From the NCBI GenBank assembly GCA_965250225.1, contig CBDFNQ010000037.1:186001-250000 (forward strand): 64,000 nt of DNA, in the 5' to 3' direction. The notes beneath the pieces were generated by a model. The model had not been told where the DNA came from and did no database searches. It worked only from the letters and a program-made list of their open reading frames with translations. The DNA is from CBDEUK01 sp965250225 (GTDB taxonomy: Bacteria; Pseudomonadota; Gammaproteobacteria; Eutrophobiales; Eutrophobiaceae). Both the position numbers and the translations under genes were made by a program. This document shows, in pieces, positions 25,844 through 34,785 of the stretch; the stretch's first letter is position 1; each line of letters begins with the position of its first letter.

Positions 25844-27300
25844 GATGTTGCTATATTAACTTTGCTTATTCGAGTTAGAAAACGATAAGCAAAAACTAAT
25901 GCGCCAAGAACTACCAGAGTCGCAAATACCGAACCGATACGATCATACGGTAACCATTCGCTTAAATGCGCAGCCCAACGACGCGGCACACTTTCTTTGC
26001 CACCTAGAAGAAACATCGTGACAAAACCCATTCCGCCTAATAAATAAAACCAGTAAGCAACCGTATCGATAAAACCTGTCTTTTTACCATTACTTTGTGC
26101 CAGGTAATACATGAATCCAAAGATCATCGGTACAACACCTAATAATAAATAAGTATGAAAATGACCGGGCACCCATAAGGTATTATGCATCACATTATTA
26201 ACACTAATCGTACCGTCTACAACCGCAGGGATTACACCGCAAGCCCAACCCAACATGGATAACATCAGTAGGCCTGATGTAACATCCCACTTTATTCCAG
26301 AACGATATACAATCGTCAATGCACCATAAGCCGTCACAACCAATACCGGAAAACCGCTCATATAAGAAACGACTTGGCCCAAGATCAATGCCCATGTCGG
26401 CATAGCAAAATCCATTAACAAATGATGCGGGTAAACTGACATCACCATTAGGGTAGAAGCTGTCCAGGCCAAAAGGAATACCTTCGTTGACTTCCATGGC
26501 CGCTGTGTATATTGCGGTAATATCTCATAAACTGCGATGACAGCCTGATAAATCGTGGCATTGATAAACACATGCCCAAAGAAGAAAATGAGGTTCTTTA
26601 CCAAAAGAGGATCAAGTTCAAATGCCGGGTTATAAAGGTTTACTAAACTCAACACCAGTACAACGGCACCCGCAACTATGCCTGCAATATTAACGATTAA
26701 GACCATGGTACTGGCAATAACAGCCGGTGGTGGTGCTTCATCTTGGCTGTTGAAAAATAACTGTGGCCACCCCAATGCTTTTCCGAGATTGCCATATTTC
26801 TTCATAATGGCACGTGCCGTATCCAGATAAAGCAATAGAAAACCAACGCCAATTAATAACAGTCCCACTAAAAAACTGGCAGCCGCGTGATTACTCCATA
26901 TGCCTTTGCCCATCGCGGGTAGCGGATACAAAAACGTCCATGCTGCCGCAAATTTACCAAGGAATATCGACCCAAGTATTAGCACAACACCAATAAGAAA
27001 GAAGACTAAATTAGCAATTAATATTGGCGTACTTAAACTGACATGACGTGATAAAAAGAACCACATCACTGCGCTAGCAGCTAAACCTGATACCCCTACC
27101 ATCCCCACGCCATGGGCAGTCATGATCTGATAAAAATATTCAGGACCTAAACCTAACCACTGACTTTGTTCATAACGCAGCGTAGTACCAAAAACCATCA
27201 TTAATAAAAAGACAACGGCACTGATTGCCAAATAAGTCAGAAGTGTTTTGCGTGCAGCGTTGCTTAAATTTGGATGAACTACAGAAATGGATGCTGACAT
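25840..27300 (-). CDS. Heme-copper oxidoreductase subunit I, probable nitric oxide reductase (sNOR-like)
   Basis: A 486-residue membrane protein with twelve or more hydrophobic segments and all six metal-ligand histidines of the heme-copper superfamily: H63 (TAHGVGM, low-spin heme), H243 and H292/H293 (CuB; FGHVFIN and YPHHLLMDF), H380 and H382 (PGHFHTY). The layout is closest to B-family (ba3-like) oxidases. In oxygen reductases the residue four after the first CuB histidine is the cross-linked tyrosine (HPxVY); here it is asparagine (N247). Loss of this tyrosine is a mark of the nitric oxide reductase branches, and I recall asparagine in the sNOR group. With nsrR and an FNT channel beside it, NO reduction is the best reading; activity is unproven. 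Confidence 0.8.
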   Translation of the reverse strand: MSASISVVHPNLSNAARKTLLTYLAISAVVFLLMMVFGTTLRYEQSQWLGLGPEYFYQIMTAHGVGMVGVSGLAASAVMWFFLSRHVSLSTPILIANLVFFLIGVVLILGSIFLGKFAAAWTFLYPLPAMGKGIWSNHAAASFLVGLLLIGVGFLLLYLDTARAIMKKYGNLGKALGWPQLFFNSQDEAPPPAVIASTMVLIVNIAGIVAGAVVLVLSLVNLYNPAFELDPLLVKNLIFFFGHVFINATIYQAVIAVYEILPQYTQRPWKSTKVFLLAWTASTLMVMSVYPHHLLMDFAMPTWALILGQVVSYMSGFPVLVVTAYGALTIVYRSGIKWDVTSGLLMLSMLGWACGVIPAVVDGTISVNNVMHNTLWVPGHFHTYLLLGVVPMIFGFMYYLAQSNGKKTGFIDTVAYWFYLLGGMGFVTMFLLGGKESVPRRWAAHLSEWLPYDRIGSVFATLVVLGALVFAYRFLTRISKVNIATS

Positions 27301-27316
27301 TTTATTTCTCCTGATT

Positions 27317-27844
27317 TTATTCGGCGACGACTTTTATAGACGACAGCATGGCATGGTGTGCCATACCACAATATTCCATGCACAGAATCTTATAGGTTCC
27401 TGGCGAATTAAATGTATATTCAAGTTTATTAATATAACCAGGCATCGCTTGCGTTTGTGCCAATAGGGTTAACGATTCATCATAGAGTCCAAAACCATGA
27501 TTTACATCGCCACTTGTTACATTAAATAACACCGGTTTATTGGCCTTGACCTCATTACTACTTAATTTCCAATACCACTGAAAACCTTCTGCATCGATTA
27601 TTTGTGTCTCAGCAGAGTTATTTTCTCTATGCTGAGCGGCATATGGCATTCCCTGAAATGAACTGAAAGACACCACGATAAAACCTGCAATAAGCACCCA
27701 GAACAGTCCTGTTCGAACAGCATAAAAACGTTTTTTTACAGGGTCATAATCCGTTTCCTGACCAGAATTCATAACAACGAATATAAAAGCAGCGATCACA
27801 AGCAGCATTAACACTAATGAAATAGTCCAAGCAATTTCCTGCAT
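27317..27844 (-). CDS. CuA subunit II of the heme-copper enzyme
   Basis: A 175-residue protein with two N-terminal membrane segments (about 8-26 and 45-62) and a periplasmic cupredoxin domain. The CuA ligands are complete: H116 (VNHGFGL), C155 and C159 (CMEYCGM), H163 and M166 (HHAM). GFQWYWKLS is the aromatic electron-entry segment typical of subunit II. It would accept electrons from a soluble or anchored cytochrome c and pass them to subunit I. First gene of the operon, 16 bases before subunit I. Confidence 0.92.
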   Translation of the reverse strand: MQEIAWTISLVLMLLVIAAFIFVVMNSGQETDYDPVKKRFYAVRTGLFWVLIAGFIVVSFSSFQGMPYAAQHRENNSAETQIIDAEGFQWYWKLSSNEVKANKPVLFNVTSGDVNHGFGLYDESLTLLAQTQAMPGYINKLEYTFNSPGTYKILCMEYCGMAHHAMLSSIKVVAE

Positions 27845-27880
27845 AGCTCATCTCCTAATTTGCCAAACATTATTTATTAT

Positions 27881-27895
27881 TATATATTATATGCA
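27881..27895 (-). promoter_or_regulatory. Candidate operator of the heme-copper operon
   Basis: Read on the minus strand, TGCATATAATATATA matches the palindrome before nsrR at 12 of 15 positions, within the form TGYATATWATATAYA, and both are preceded by AAAGT. It lies in the 101-base gap shared with the divergent FNT gene and could control both. Confidence 0.5.
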
Positions 27896-27945
27896 ACTTT
27901 AAATAAGTCAAAGTATTTCTATTATTCCATCCAAGATGATGTTTT

Positions 27946-28725
27946 ATGTATAAAGAAACGATCAATTATTTCGCTACGCTAGCGGAACAAAAGGCAACAA
28001 TGCTTAATCAATCACCATTGGCTTTCCTGGTCGGAGCAATGATGGCCGGGGCCTATGTCGGACTCGGTATTATTTTGATTTTTAGTGTTGCCGGACAAGT
28101 GCCAATTGCTTTCCAAAAGTTAATCATGGGAGCAACTTTCGGTATTGCTCTTACACTTGTTGTCTTTGCTGGTTCTGAACTTTTTACCGGTCATACCATG
28201 TACATGGTCTTAGGTTATTTAAAAAAGAAAACCGGCTTACTGGACCTAAGCAAGGTCTGGAGTGCAACCTGGTTGGGAAACTTGTTCGGTTCTGTTCTGC
28301 TTGCTCTAATCTTTGTTGCGGGTGGTGGTGGCGAGCTACTTCATGGTGGCATAGGTTTATTACACAAGGTTGCCGAATACAAAATGAACTCGCCAGTCGT
28401 TGAACTTATCTCAAGAGCTATATTGTGTAATTGGTTAGTTTGTCTTGCACTATGGATGTCTGCAAGATTAACGAATGAAGTCGCAAAATGTATTGCTATT
28501 TTTTGGTGTCTGCTTGCGTTTATTGCCAGTGGATTTGAGCACAGTGTCGCTAATATGACCTTATTATCGATCGCTTTACTAAGTCAGCACCCTGACAGCA
28601 TCACATTGCTCGGTATGATACATAATCTGGTTTGGGTCACAGTAGGTAACATCATTGGGGGCAGTTTATTTATGGGGCTAGGATACTGGAAGGCAAATCC
28701 ACAATCTGTAATACCAAGTCAATAA
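27946..28725 (+). CDS. Formate/nitrite transporter family channel (NirC-like)
   Basis: A 259-residue FNT protein with six membrane segments. Family marks are MAGAYVGLG (first pore loop), FTGHTM, NWLVCLALWMS, and the histidine of the GFEHSVANM segment that protonates the anion in the pore, then VTVGNIIGGSLFMGLGYW. The position beside an NO-handling operon favours nitrite over formate, but the substrate is not readable from motifs alone. Divergent from subunit II with a shared regulatory gap. Confidence 0.9.
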   Translation: MYKETINYFATLAEQKATMLNQSPLAFLVGAMMAGAYVGLGIILIFSVAGQVPIAFQKLIMGATFGIALTLVVFAGSELFTGHTMYMVLGYLKKKTGLLDLSKVWSATWLGNLFGSVLLALIFVAGGGGELLHGGIGLLHKVAEYKMNSPVVELISRAILCNWLVCLALWMSARLTNEVAKCIAIFWCLLAFIASGFEHSVANMTLLSIALLSQHPDSITLLGMIHNLVWVTVGNIIGGSLFMGLGYWKANPQSVIPSQ

Positions 28726-28797
28726 ACATAGATTATGTATCCAATAATAGATAAGCTTGTTTCTCTTTAACAAATACAAGAACCAGATCATTTGAAT

Positions 28798-29050
28798 ATG
28801 GATTCAATCATTATACTTGTATTTGAAAAGAATAGACTGATTTATAAAAAAAATCTGGATTCATTGAACCCCGTCATTAGAGTTGTTTAAAGAAGGAATT
28901 AACAATAAGGAATTAGAAGGCGTTATTGAGAACAATGGTTTATTAATCACATCCGATAAAGAAGCATTAAACAATTATTTTGTCGGGAACGCAGATAAAT
29001 TATTGTTTGAATATGAAGAGCCAATGATATTTCGAAGGCTTGTCGAATAA
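28798..29050 (+). pseudogene. Small coding-like stretch, apparently frameshifted
   Basis: A frame beginning MDSIIILVFEKNRLIYKKN stops after 28 codons, and a second frame downstream (LFKEGINNKELEGVIENNGL and on to YEEPMIFRRLVE, 55 codons from a TTG) reads like its continuation. An eight-A run lies between them. Joined, they would give a protein of about 80 residues. No family is recognised, so this is either a broken small gene or a chance open frame. The rest of the gap 28726-29093 holds nothing I can name. Confidence 0.35.
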
Positions 29051-29093
29051 TGTCAATCCAGAAAGATCATCAGGATCAGTTTGTTTTCAGAGA

Positions 29094-30017
29094 TCAGGCA
29101 ACTAATACATTCATGGTTTCTTCAAATTTAATTTCAACTTCTTCGAAGTTAACATCTTTTTCGAAACCTTCTCCTAGTTTTAAATGATTGATGGCTTCTG
29201 GCAGGATTTTGTCGGTGACTGATATTATTTCACAGTAACTGCCCACACAAGAACGATTAGCCAGTACATTACTGACATGTAAAATACAGGCATCCATGGT
29301 CGCATGTTTTGAATTCATTGGTTCATGATGAAATTGAACGGATTCACATAATGTTTTTGGTAGCTTCCATTCCTCTAACATTAAAGCGCCAAGGGTAGCA
29401 TGATTAAAGCCAATCAATTTTTGTTCCATCTTATAAAGATGTTCTTCTTCGCCGCCAGCATCTTCTATGATGTCTCTTGCTAATTCCGGGAATCGTGCGT
29501 TTATTACTAGTGTTCCTATGTCGTGTAGTAGGCCTGCAATAAACAGGCGCTCAGGTTGTAAGACATTCAGTTTAGTTGCAAGGGATTTTGCAACTAAACC
29601 GGTATACACAGAATGACGCCAGAAGGTGCTCATGTTGGTGAGTTCATCAGGAATTCTTGAAAATGATTCCACCGAAGTGATGGCATATATCAGACTGGTT
29701 AATTCATCAATCCCAACAATGGTAATGGCTCTTGAAACGGTATCTACTTTTGTACTTAATCCAAAAAAAGAACTGTTTACCAGTTTTAACAAGCGTGTTG
29801 TTAAATTTGGATCATGAATAATGACATCAGCCAGAATATCTGAGGTGGTATTCCCTTCCTGTAATAACTGCGAGACCTTGGTGCAAACTTCAGGCGGCGA
29901 GACTAGAGGAGAAAGATCTTTGATGATGCTGCGTGCTACGATCTCTCTTACGTCCGAATTTTCCGAGTAATTTAAACTGGATTCAGTAATCAGATTATTT
30001 TTCATATTCTCAAGCAT
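29094..30017 (-). CDS. HDOD-domain signalling protein
   Basis: A 307-residue cytoplasmic protein with an HDOD domain from about 35 to 240: LSPLVSPPEVCTKVSQLL at the start, LTTRLLKLVNSSFFGL, RAITIVGIDELTSLI, then AGLLHDIGTLVINARF with the HD pair and QFHHEP. HDOD proteins are metal-poor HD relatives that scaffold signalling, often with c-di-GMP proteins or chemotaxis; their outputs are rarely known. No partner is adjacent, although a diguanylate cyclase lies 2 kb away. Confidence 0.88.
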   Translation of the reverse strand: MLENMKNNLITESSLNYSENSDVREIVARSIIKDLSPLVSPPEVCTKVSQLLQEGNTTSDILADVIIHDPNLTTRLLKLVNSSFFGLSTKVDTVSRAITIVGIDELTSLIYAITSVESFSRIPDELTNMSTFWRHSVYTGLVAKSLATKLNVLQPERLFIAGLLHDIGTLVINARFPELARDIIEDAGGEEEHLYKMEQKLIGFNHATLGALMLEEWKLPKTLCESVQFHHEPMNSKHATMDACILHVSNVLANRSCVGSYCEIISVTDKILPEAINHLKLGEGFEKDVNFEEVEIKFEETMNVLVA

Positions 30018-30174
30018 TAAGTATTTGTCTTTCTAACACTATCTTTCGTCAAAAAGAAAAAAAACTTGAGTGGTATTTCAGTCAGGTTGAGTAGAGGTAG
30101 TTTAGGTAAAAGCTTCGTTAAGGATCGGGAAGAATAACAAAATACATTCTTGTTTTCGTATGTGGTGGCTTTCT

Positions 30175-30190
30175 GGGCAAGCATTTGCCC
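30175..30190. other. Short perfect hairpin upstream of the HDOD gene
   Basis: GGGCAA-GCAT-TTGCCC, a 6-bp stem with 4-base loop, in the 250-base gap 30018-30268 that otherwise shows no gene or recognisable RNA. Confidence 0.3.
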
Positions 30191-30268
30191 AAAGGGTTCA
30201 CTGGGTAAGGCTATCTAAGGTCATGTCTATGGTCGAGAACTAATTAATGAATATTATTTTTTCTGGTA

Positions 30269-30772
30269 TTAAAGTGATTTGGTTAGATCTTTGTCTTTTT
30301 TACGTGATGCAGTTAACAACGCCTTTTTATAGTTCTCAAGTTTCTTCTTTATTTTTTGATCAGCAGTAGCCAGGATCTGTATAGCCAACAAGCCTGCATT
30401 TTTGCCGCCATCAATTGCGACAGTTGCGACCGGAACCCCAGCCGGCATTTGAAGGATCGAAAGCAATGAATCGAGTCCATCCAGCGATTTGCTTTTAATC
30501 GGCACACCGATGATCGGTAAGGTGGTCATGCTTGCGACCATGCCCGGTAGGTGTGCAGCACCACCTGCCCCGGCGATGATCACTTTCAAACCTTTCTGGT
30601 CTGCTTTTTTTGCGTAATTTGCCATATCCATCGGCGTTCTATGGGCTGAAACAACATGCACCTCATGTGGCACGGAAAATTCTTTGCAGATGTCCGCTGC
30701 CGCCTGCATGGTTGGCCAATCTGAATCACTGCCCATAATGATGCCTATCAAGGCTGTCTGGTTCTTTTTCAT
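30269..30772 (-). CDS. purE: N5-carboxyaminoimidazole ribonucleotide mutase (PurE)
   Basis: Converts N5-CAIR to CAIR in purine synthesis, working after PurK. The ATG at 30772 gives 167 residues and sits one base after the purK stop; an in-frame TTG five codons upstream would overlap purK. Class I marks are MGSDSDWPTMQAA, VVSAHRTP and GAGGAAHLPGMVAS. The C-terminal tail is longer and more basic than in E. coli. Gene order is purK-purE, the reverse of E. coli. Confidence 0.96.
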   Translation of the reverse strand: MKKNQTALIGIIMGSDSDWPTMQAAADICKEFSVPHEVHVVSAHRTPMDMANYAKKADQKGLKVIIAGAGGAAHLPGMVASMTTLPIIGVPIKSKSLDGLDSLLSILQMPAGVPVATVAIDGGKNAGLLAIQILATADQKIKKKLENYKKALLTASRKKDKDLTKSL

Positions 30773-30773
30773 C

Positions 30774-31955
30774 TCATGCTGCTCCAAACTGAATGTGGTT
30801 GGCGGCTTTCGCAGCTTTATCCTTCACCTGATCCAGAGATTCACCCAATACAGTGAGGTGTCCCATTTTTCGTCCCTTGCGGCTGTGCGACTTACCGTAA
30901 GAATGTACGTGCACCCCTTCAATGGCGAGGGCTTGTTCTATGCCTGTGGGATATCCGGGGCTATCTTCTACACCGAGCAAATTCACCATCATGGCGACAG
31001 ATGATAACATTTTAGTCGAACCCAGTGGCCATCCGAGTAAAGCCCGAACATGGTTTTCGAATTGTGAGCACTCACATCCCTCGATAGTGTAATGGCCAGA
31101 ATTGTGTACCCGTGGCGCCATTTCATTTAACAATATCTTATTCTCAGAAGTGAGGAACATTTCCACGCCTATTGTACCGATACCGTCAATGGCCGTAACC
31201 GCCTTTTGTGCCAGCGCGGTTGCCTGTTTTGCCACGGTGTCGGGTACGGAAGCTGGTGCTATGACAGTATGGCAGATGTGATCCTTCTGGATGGTTTCAA
31301 CCACTGGATAGGTCGCAAGCTCACCATTTCGCGCGCGTGTGACCATGATCGCAAGTTCTTTAGTAAAAGGGCAAAAGGCTTCTACGTATAGTGTGCGGCC
31401 TTGATCGCCGCCGAGCTTGATCCAGCCTTTCGCTATGTCGTCTTCATCTTTCAGTGTGGCATTGCCTTTGCCATCGTAACCATTGCGTCTGACTTTCAGT
31501 ACCAGAGGCCAGCCAAAATCATTCGCTGCCAGGCGGACTTCTTCCGGGCTGGTCACGGTACGAAAATCTGGCATTGGAATTCCTGCTGCTTGCAGAGTTT
31601 GTTTCTGGATTAACTTGTCCTGCACCAGACCTATGGTTTTTGAGCCAGGGCAAAGTAGATGTCCTGCCTTTTCAACCTTGGCGAGACTCATGGCCTCGAC
31701 GAATTCATTTTCAAGGCTAACGAGGTCAACTTTTTCGGCTACTGACAACAGATTTTTGGGGTCATCCCAATCGCCGATTAGAGTCTCGATGGCCAATGCT
31801 TGTGCTGGTGTATCTTCATGGCGTTCGAGGATCACGACTTCACAGCCGAGTTGTATTGCTGCTTGAGCCGTCATCTTGGCAAGTTGTCCACCACCGACAA
31901 TACCAATTCGATATGCGGCCGGGTTAAATCGCCTATTGTGTTTTTCAGTTGTCAT
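30774..31955 (-). CDS. purK: N5-carboxyaminoimidazole ribonucleotide synthase (PurK)
   Basis: ATP-grasp enzyme that carboxylates AIR with bicarbonate. The N-terminal fold begins YRIGIVGGGQLAKMTAQAA, the ATP-grasp core includes FPLVLK-type WPLVLKVRRNGYDGKGN, and EMAPRVHNSGHYTIEGC is the conserved C-terminal catalytic stretch. The ATG at 31955 is chosen (393 residues); 15 more codons are open upstream but show no similarity, and neither start has a clear ribosome binding site. Forms one operon with purE. Confidence 0.95.
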   Translation of the reverse strand: MTTEKHNRRFNPAAYRIGIVGGGQLAKMTAQAAIQLGCEVVILERHEDTPAQALAIETLIGDWDDPKNLLSVAEKVDLVSLENEFVEAMSLAKVEKAGHLLCPGSKTIGLVQDKLIQKQTLQAAGIPMPDFRTVTSPEEVRLAANDFGWPLVLKVRRNGYDGKGNATLKDEDDIAKGWIKLGGDQGRTLYVEAFCPFTKELAIMVTRARNGELATYPVVETIQKDHICHTVIAPASVPDTVAKQATALAQKAVTAIDGIGTIGVEMFLTSENKILLNEMAPRVHNSGHYTIEGCECSQFENHVRALLGWPLGSTKMLSSVAMMVNLLGVEDSPGYPTGIEQALAIEGVHVHSYGKSHSRKGRKMGHLTVLGESLDQVKDKAAKAANHIQFGAA

Positions 31956-32067
31956 TTTCTGAGTTTTGACATGCCACGAAAAAGCCGGCGACTTTAGCAC
32001 AGTCTTTTCAATAAAGCTTGTGAGTTTTGGGGTGGGAGGCCCTAGATTTTGGTAAAAAAACTGGGGT

Positions 32068-33804
32068 TCAAATCTTCAGATCATTTTCATCAAGGCAGCG
32101 ATTACGACCGCTTTCTTTTGCGGCGTATAAGGCTTTATCTGCGCGTTGAAATACTTGATCAGGATCGTCGGATTGATGAAATTCGGCAAGACCAATCGAT
32201 ATGGTTATGGGTACCTCGTTCTTCTTGTAGTGAAAATTACATTTTTCAATTTCACTGCGTAAATGTTCAGCAGCGACACGGGCTTCTTTCAATTCAGTAT
32301 CGGGAAAGATAAGAATAAATTCTTCGCCACCGTAACGAGCGAGAAAATCAATGTTACGTATGTGATCTGTGCATAATTCAGCAACGGTTTTCAAAACTTT
32401 GTCGCCGGCCTTATGCCCATAATCATCATTGACGCTTTTAAATTTGTCGATATCAATAACAGCCATGCTCAGGTTATGTCCATATCGTTGCCAGCGAGAA
32501 AATTCATTATTGATATATTCGTCATATGCCATTCGATTAGCGATGCCAGTTAAAGCATCTTTGTGTGCTTTCCTCTTTTCATTTTCGATCAATTTCTTTA
32601 ATTGTATGCTTTCTGATTCCATTTCATTGACACGTTGAGACAGTGAATAGATCCTTTGTTTGGTTTCTAGCTGTCGTTGTTCTTCTGATTTGAGGTGACT
32701 ATTAAGGTTGGCATGGATAAATTCCAGGTGTGTGTCGAGGGTTGTCTTGATCTGGTTGATATCATTACATTGGCCAACATCAAGTTTTAATTTTTCTGCA
32801 TTCTCCTTCATCTGAACATTAAAGTTTTTTGCTTCTTCAATAGATTCGTTTTGGCTACCTTCTGTTTTTAATAAATGTGTTTCGAATTCCTGTAAACGAG
32901 CAATTACTTTTGTCAGGTAAGACTCGATTTCAGAAAGCTCATCCTGTAATTGATTGTTTATCCGACTGAATAAATCGCCTATTTCACGCAATGAATTTTC
33001 TGGAACATCATCATTAGCAGTAGGATCAAGAGTTTGTTTGATGTTACTGATGTCTTTTTCAAATCCTTCAGGAAATGAAACCCAATCAAACAATTGGAGT
33101 AAGATCTCATGGTTGTTTATTTTATAATTCTTGATCAGTAGCTTAATAGTATCTTCTATGATTTCCAGATATTGTTTATCATTATTAATTTTATCGATAC
33201 GTTTTCGGAGTTGTTTGATTTCAATGCCAGGTTCACCTGGCAATGAAAAGCGGCCGAGGAACTCTGCAAAATTATCGTTGCTTGAGGTGAATAATTTTTT
33301 CGTGACAGGATCAGTTTCGACGTGATCTTTTTGTGTAATGTTATTAATGATGTCAGCTAAATGTGTAATATATTTTTCACTGGCATCGATTGATGTACAG
33401 TTGGCTAATTTATTTTTAAGCTGCTGACATTCTTTTTGATGTTCTTCATCCAGTTTGATCTTCTCAAGTAGATCTATTAGTGGTGCCGGGAAATCTATCT
33501 GAAGAGCCTCTGCCTGTTGATCTTTATCAGTAAATTCGATGACTGTCTCGATAATGTTATCAATAAGTTTTTTGCGTTCTTTTGCTCTTCTGCAGTTGCG
33601 TAAAGTGTCGCGGAAGTCTTTAAGGTGTTGGTCGAGATCAGGATTGACCCCAGTATGGGAAAATGTCAGTTTAAGGATAGATTTTGTCAGATTATTTTCT
33701 GTTGATTTTATTTCCTTTTGTTTTTCATCCAGCTTGTCGAGACTCTGGTAATATTTTTTTTTCCAGTCTTTTTCCTGCTTGTCGGTTTTTTGTAAAGCGG
33801 ACAT
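32068..33804 (-). CDS. Cytoplasmic diguanylate cyclase with long helical N-terminus
   Basis: A 578-residue protein. Residues 1 to about 410 are strongly helical and charged, with coiled-coil stretches (EKDWKKKYYQSLDKLDEKQK near the start; QRQLETKQRIYSLSQRVNEM before the catalytic domain) and no membrane segment. The C-terminal GGDEF domain is complete: DALTGIANRMAYDEY, DIDKFKSVNDDYGH, and ARYGGEEF as active site near residue 490. RNID five residues before GGEEF is a product-inhibition I-site. It should make c-di-GMP with feedback control; the N-terminal input is not recognised. Confidence 0.92.
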   Translation of the reverse strand: MSALQKTDKQEKDWKKKYYQSLDKLDEKQKEIKSTENNLTKSILKLTFSHTGVNPDLDQHLKDFRDTLRNCRRAKERKKLIDNIIETVIEFTDKDQQAEALQIDFPAPLIDLLEKIKLDEEHQKECQQLKNKLANCTSIDASEKYITHLADIINNITQKDHVETDPVTKKLFTSSNDNFAEFLGRFSLPGEPGIEIKQLRKRIDKINNDKQYLEIIEDTIKLLIKNYKINNHEILLQLFDWVSFPEGFEKDISNIKQTLDPTANDDVPENSLREIGDLFSRINNQLQDELSEIESYLTKVIARLQEFETHLLKTEGSQNESIEEAKNFNVQMKENAEKLKLDVGQCNDINQIKTTLDTHLEFIHANLNSHLKSEEQRQLETKQRIYSLSQRVNEMESESIQLKKLIENEKRKAHKDALTGIANRMAYDEYINNEFSRWQRYGHNLSMAVIDIDKFKSVNDDYGHKAGDKVLKTVAELCTDHIRNIDFLARYGGEEFILIFPDTELKEARVAAEHLRSEIEKCNFHYKKNEVPITISIGLAEFHQSDDPDQVFQRADKALYAAKESGRNRCLDENDLKI

Positions 33805-33933
33805 AGTTTCTCGTCTTGTTCACAACTGTGAATGCAAAAATGCATCGTCAGCTATTGAAATTTGAACGACGAGAGTTATTTAAGAAACGTCCATGTTATT
33901 GAGTTCATTAACAACAATAGATCAGCTCGTCGA

Positions 33934-34545
33934 TCATCTACTTTCTTTATCGACAAGTTGATCGGTTATCTTTAGCATATTTTCAAAGCTGCCAGCAAAA
34001 GAGATGCCAACCAGGTATTTGCCTTTAACAACCAGTGAGGGTACGCCACGCACCTGGTACCGTCGGCCTGCAACGAATGCCTTTTTAATTTTGTCATTGA
34101 CAGCGTCTGACTCGTAGGCAGTATTGAACGCATCTTTATCAATTCCCATTTCTGCAAAAAATTTTGCCAGGCTTTGTTGATCGTTAAGATTGCGTTTATC
34201 TTTGTGAATCGCGTCAAACAGGGGTTTATGTATTGTATCGACAACGTCCAGTTCTTCTGCTGCGTAATAGGCACGACCTAATGGTATCCAGTCATCACGG
34301 AATATTCCTGGCATGCGGCGGAATGTTACATTATCCGGCTTGTTTTCCAGCCAATCTGATATCAAAGGATCAAAATCATAACAATGTGGACACCCATACC
34401 AGAAAACTTCAACGACCTCTATCATCCCTTCTTCGGCCTGAGTGGGTTGTGCTGGATCGATCAGTTTGTATTCGTCCGTCGCGAAGACATTGATACAAAA
34501 TAAGGTTAATAAGCTTGCGAATAGCAGTCGCATTGATAATTTCAT
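33934..34545 (-). CDS. dsbA: Periplasmic thiol:disulfide interchange protein DsbA
   Basis: A 203-residue oxidoreductase that introduces disulfides into exported proteins. A signal peptide (LLFASLLTLFCINVFA) precedes a thioredoxin fold with a helical insert; the active site is C52-PH-C55 in WYGCPHCYDF, and the cis-proline loop reads VRGVPSLVV. The CPHC dipeptide is that of strongly oxidising DsbA. Adjacent to cytochrome c4 and engB, an order also seen in Pseudomonas relatives. DsbB is not in the window. Confidence 0.95.
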   Translation of the reverse strand: MKLSMRLLFASLLTLFCINVFATDEYKLIDPAQPTQAEEGMIEVVEVFWYGCPHCYDFDPLISDWLENKPDNVTFRRMPGIFRDDWIPLGRAYYAAEELDVVDTIHKPLFDAIHKDKRNLNDQQSLAKFFAEMGIDKDAFNTAYESDAVNDKIKKAFVAGRRYQVRGVPSLVVKGKYLVGISFAGSFENMLKITDQLVDKESR

Positions 34546-34785
34546 AAAATTTAAATCCTGGTTACTGTGCGTTTTGTTGTTAGAGCTTGATCTGCCATGA
34601 AGGTTTCATACATCAGTTCGAAAAGCTATTTATCCAGAACAAATCTGTCTGGAACAAACCCATAGAGATCAAACTAGTGAGGCATAGAGTACAACATAAA
34701 AACCGTTAACGGAAAATGGTAAGTGAAAAACTCGCTGCCCAAAGACTATCTCTTTTATGGAAGGTTCAGCAAAAAGTGTGAGCTA

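Noticed and set aside
25840..27844. Plain ba3-type cytochrome c oxidase
   Set aside because: The usual tyrosine of the HPxVY motif is asparagine, and the regulator next to it is NsrR. Not excluded as an unusual oxidase, but not the best reading.
30175..30268. Hairpin upstream of the HDOD gene as a c-di-GMP riboswitch
   Set aside because: It lacks the conserved GEMM core and the paired stems; only a short stem-loop is seen.
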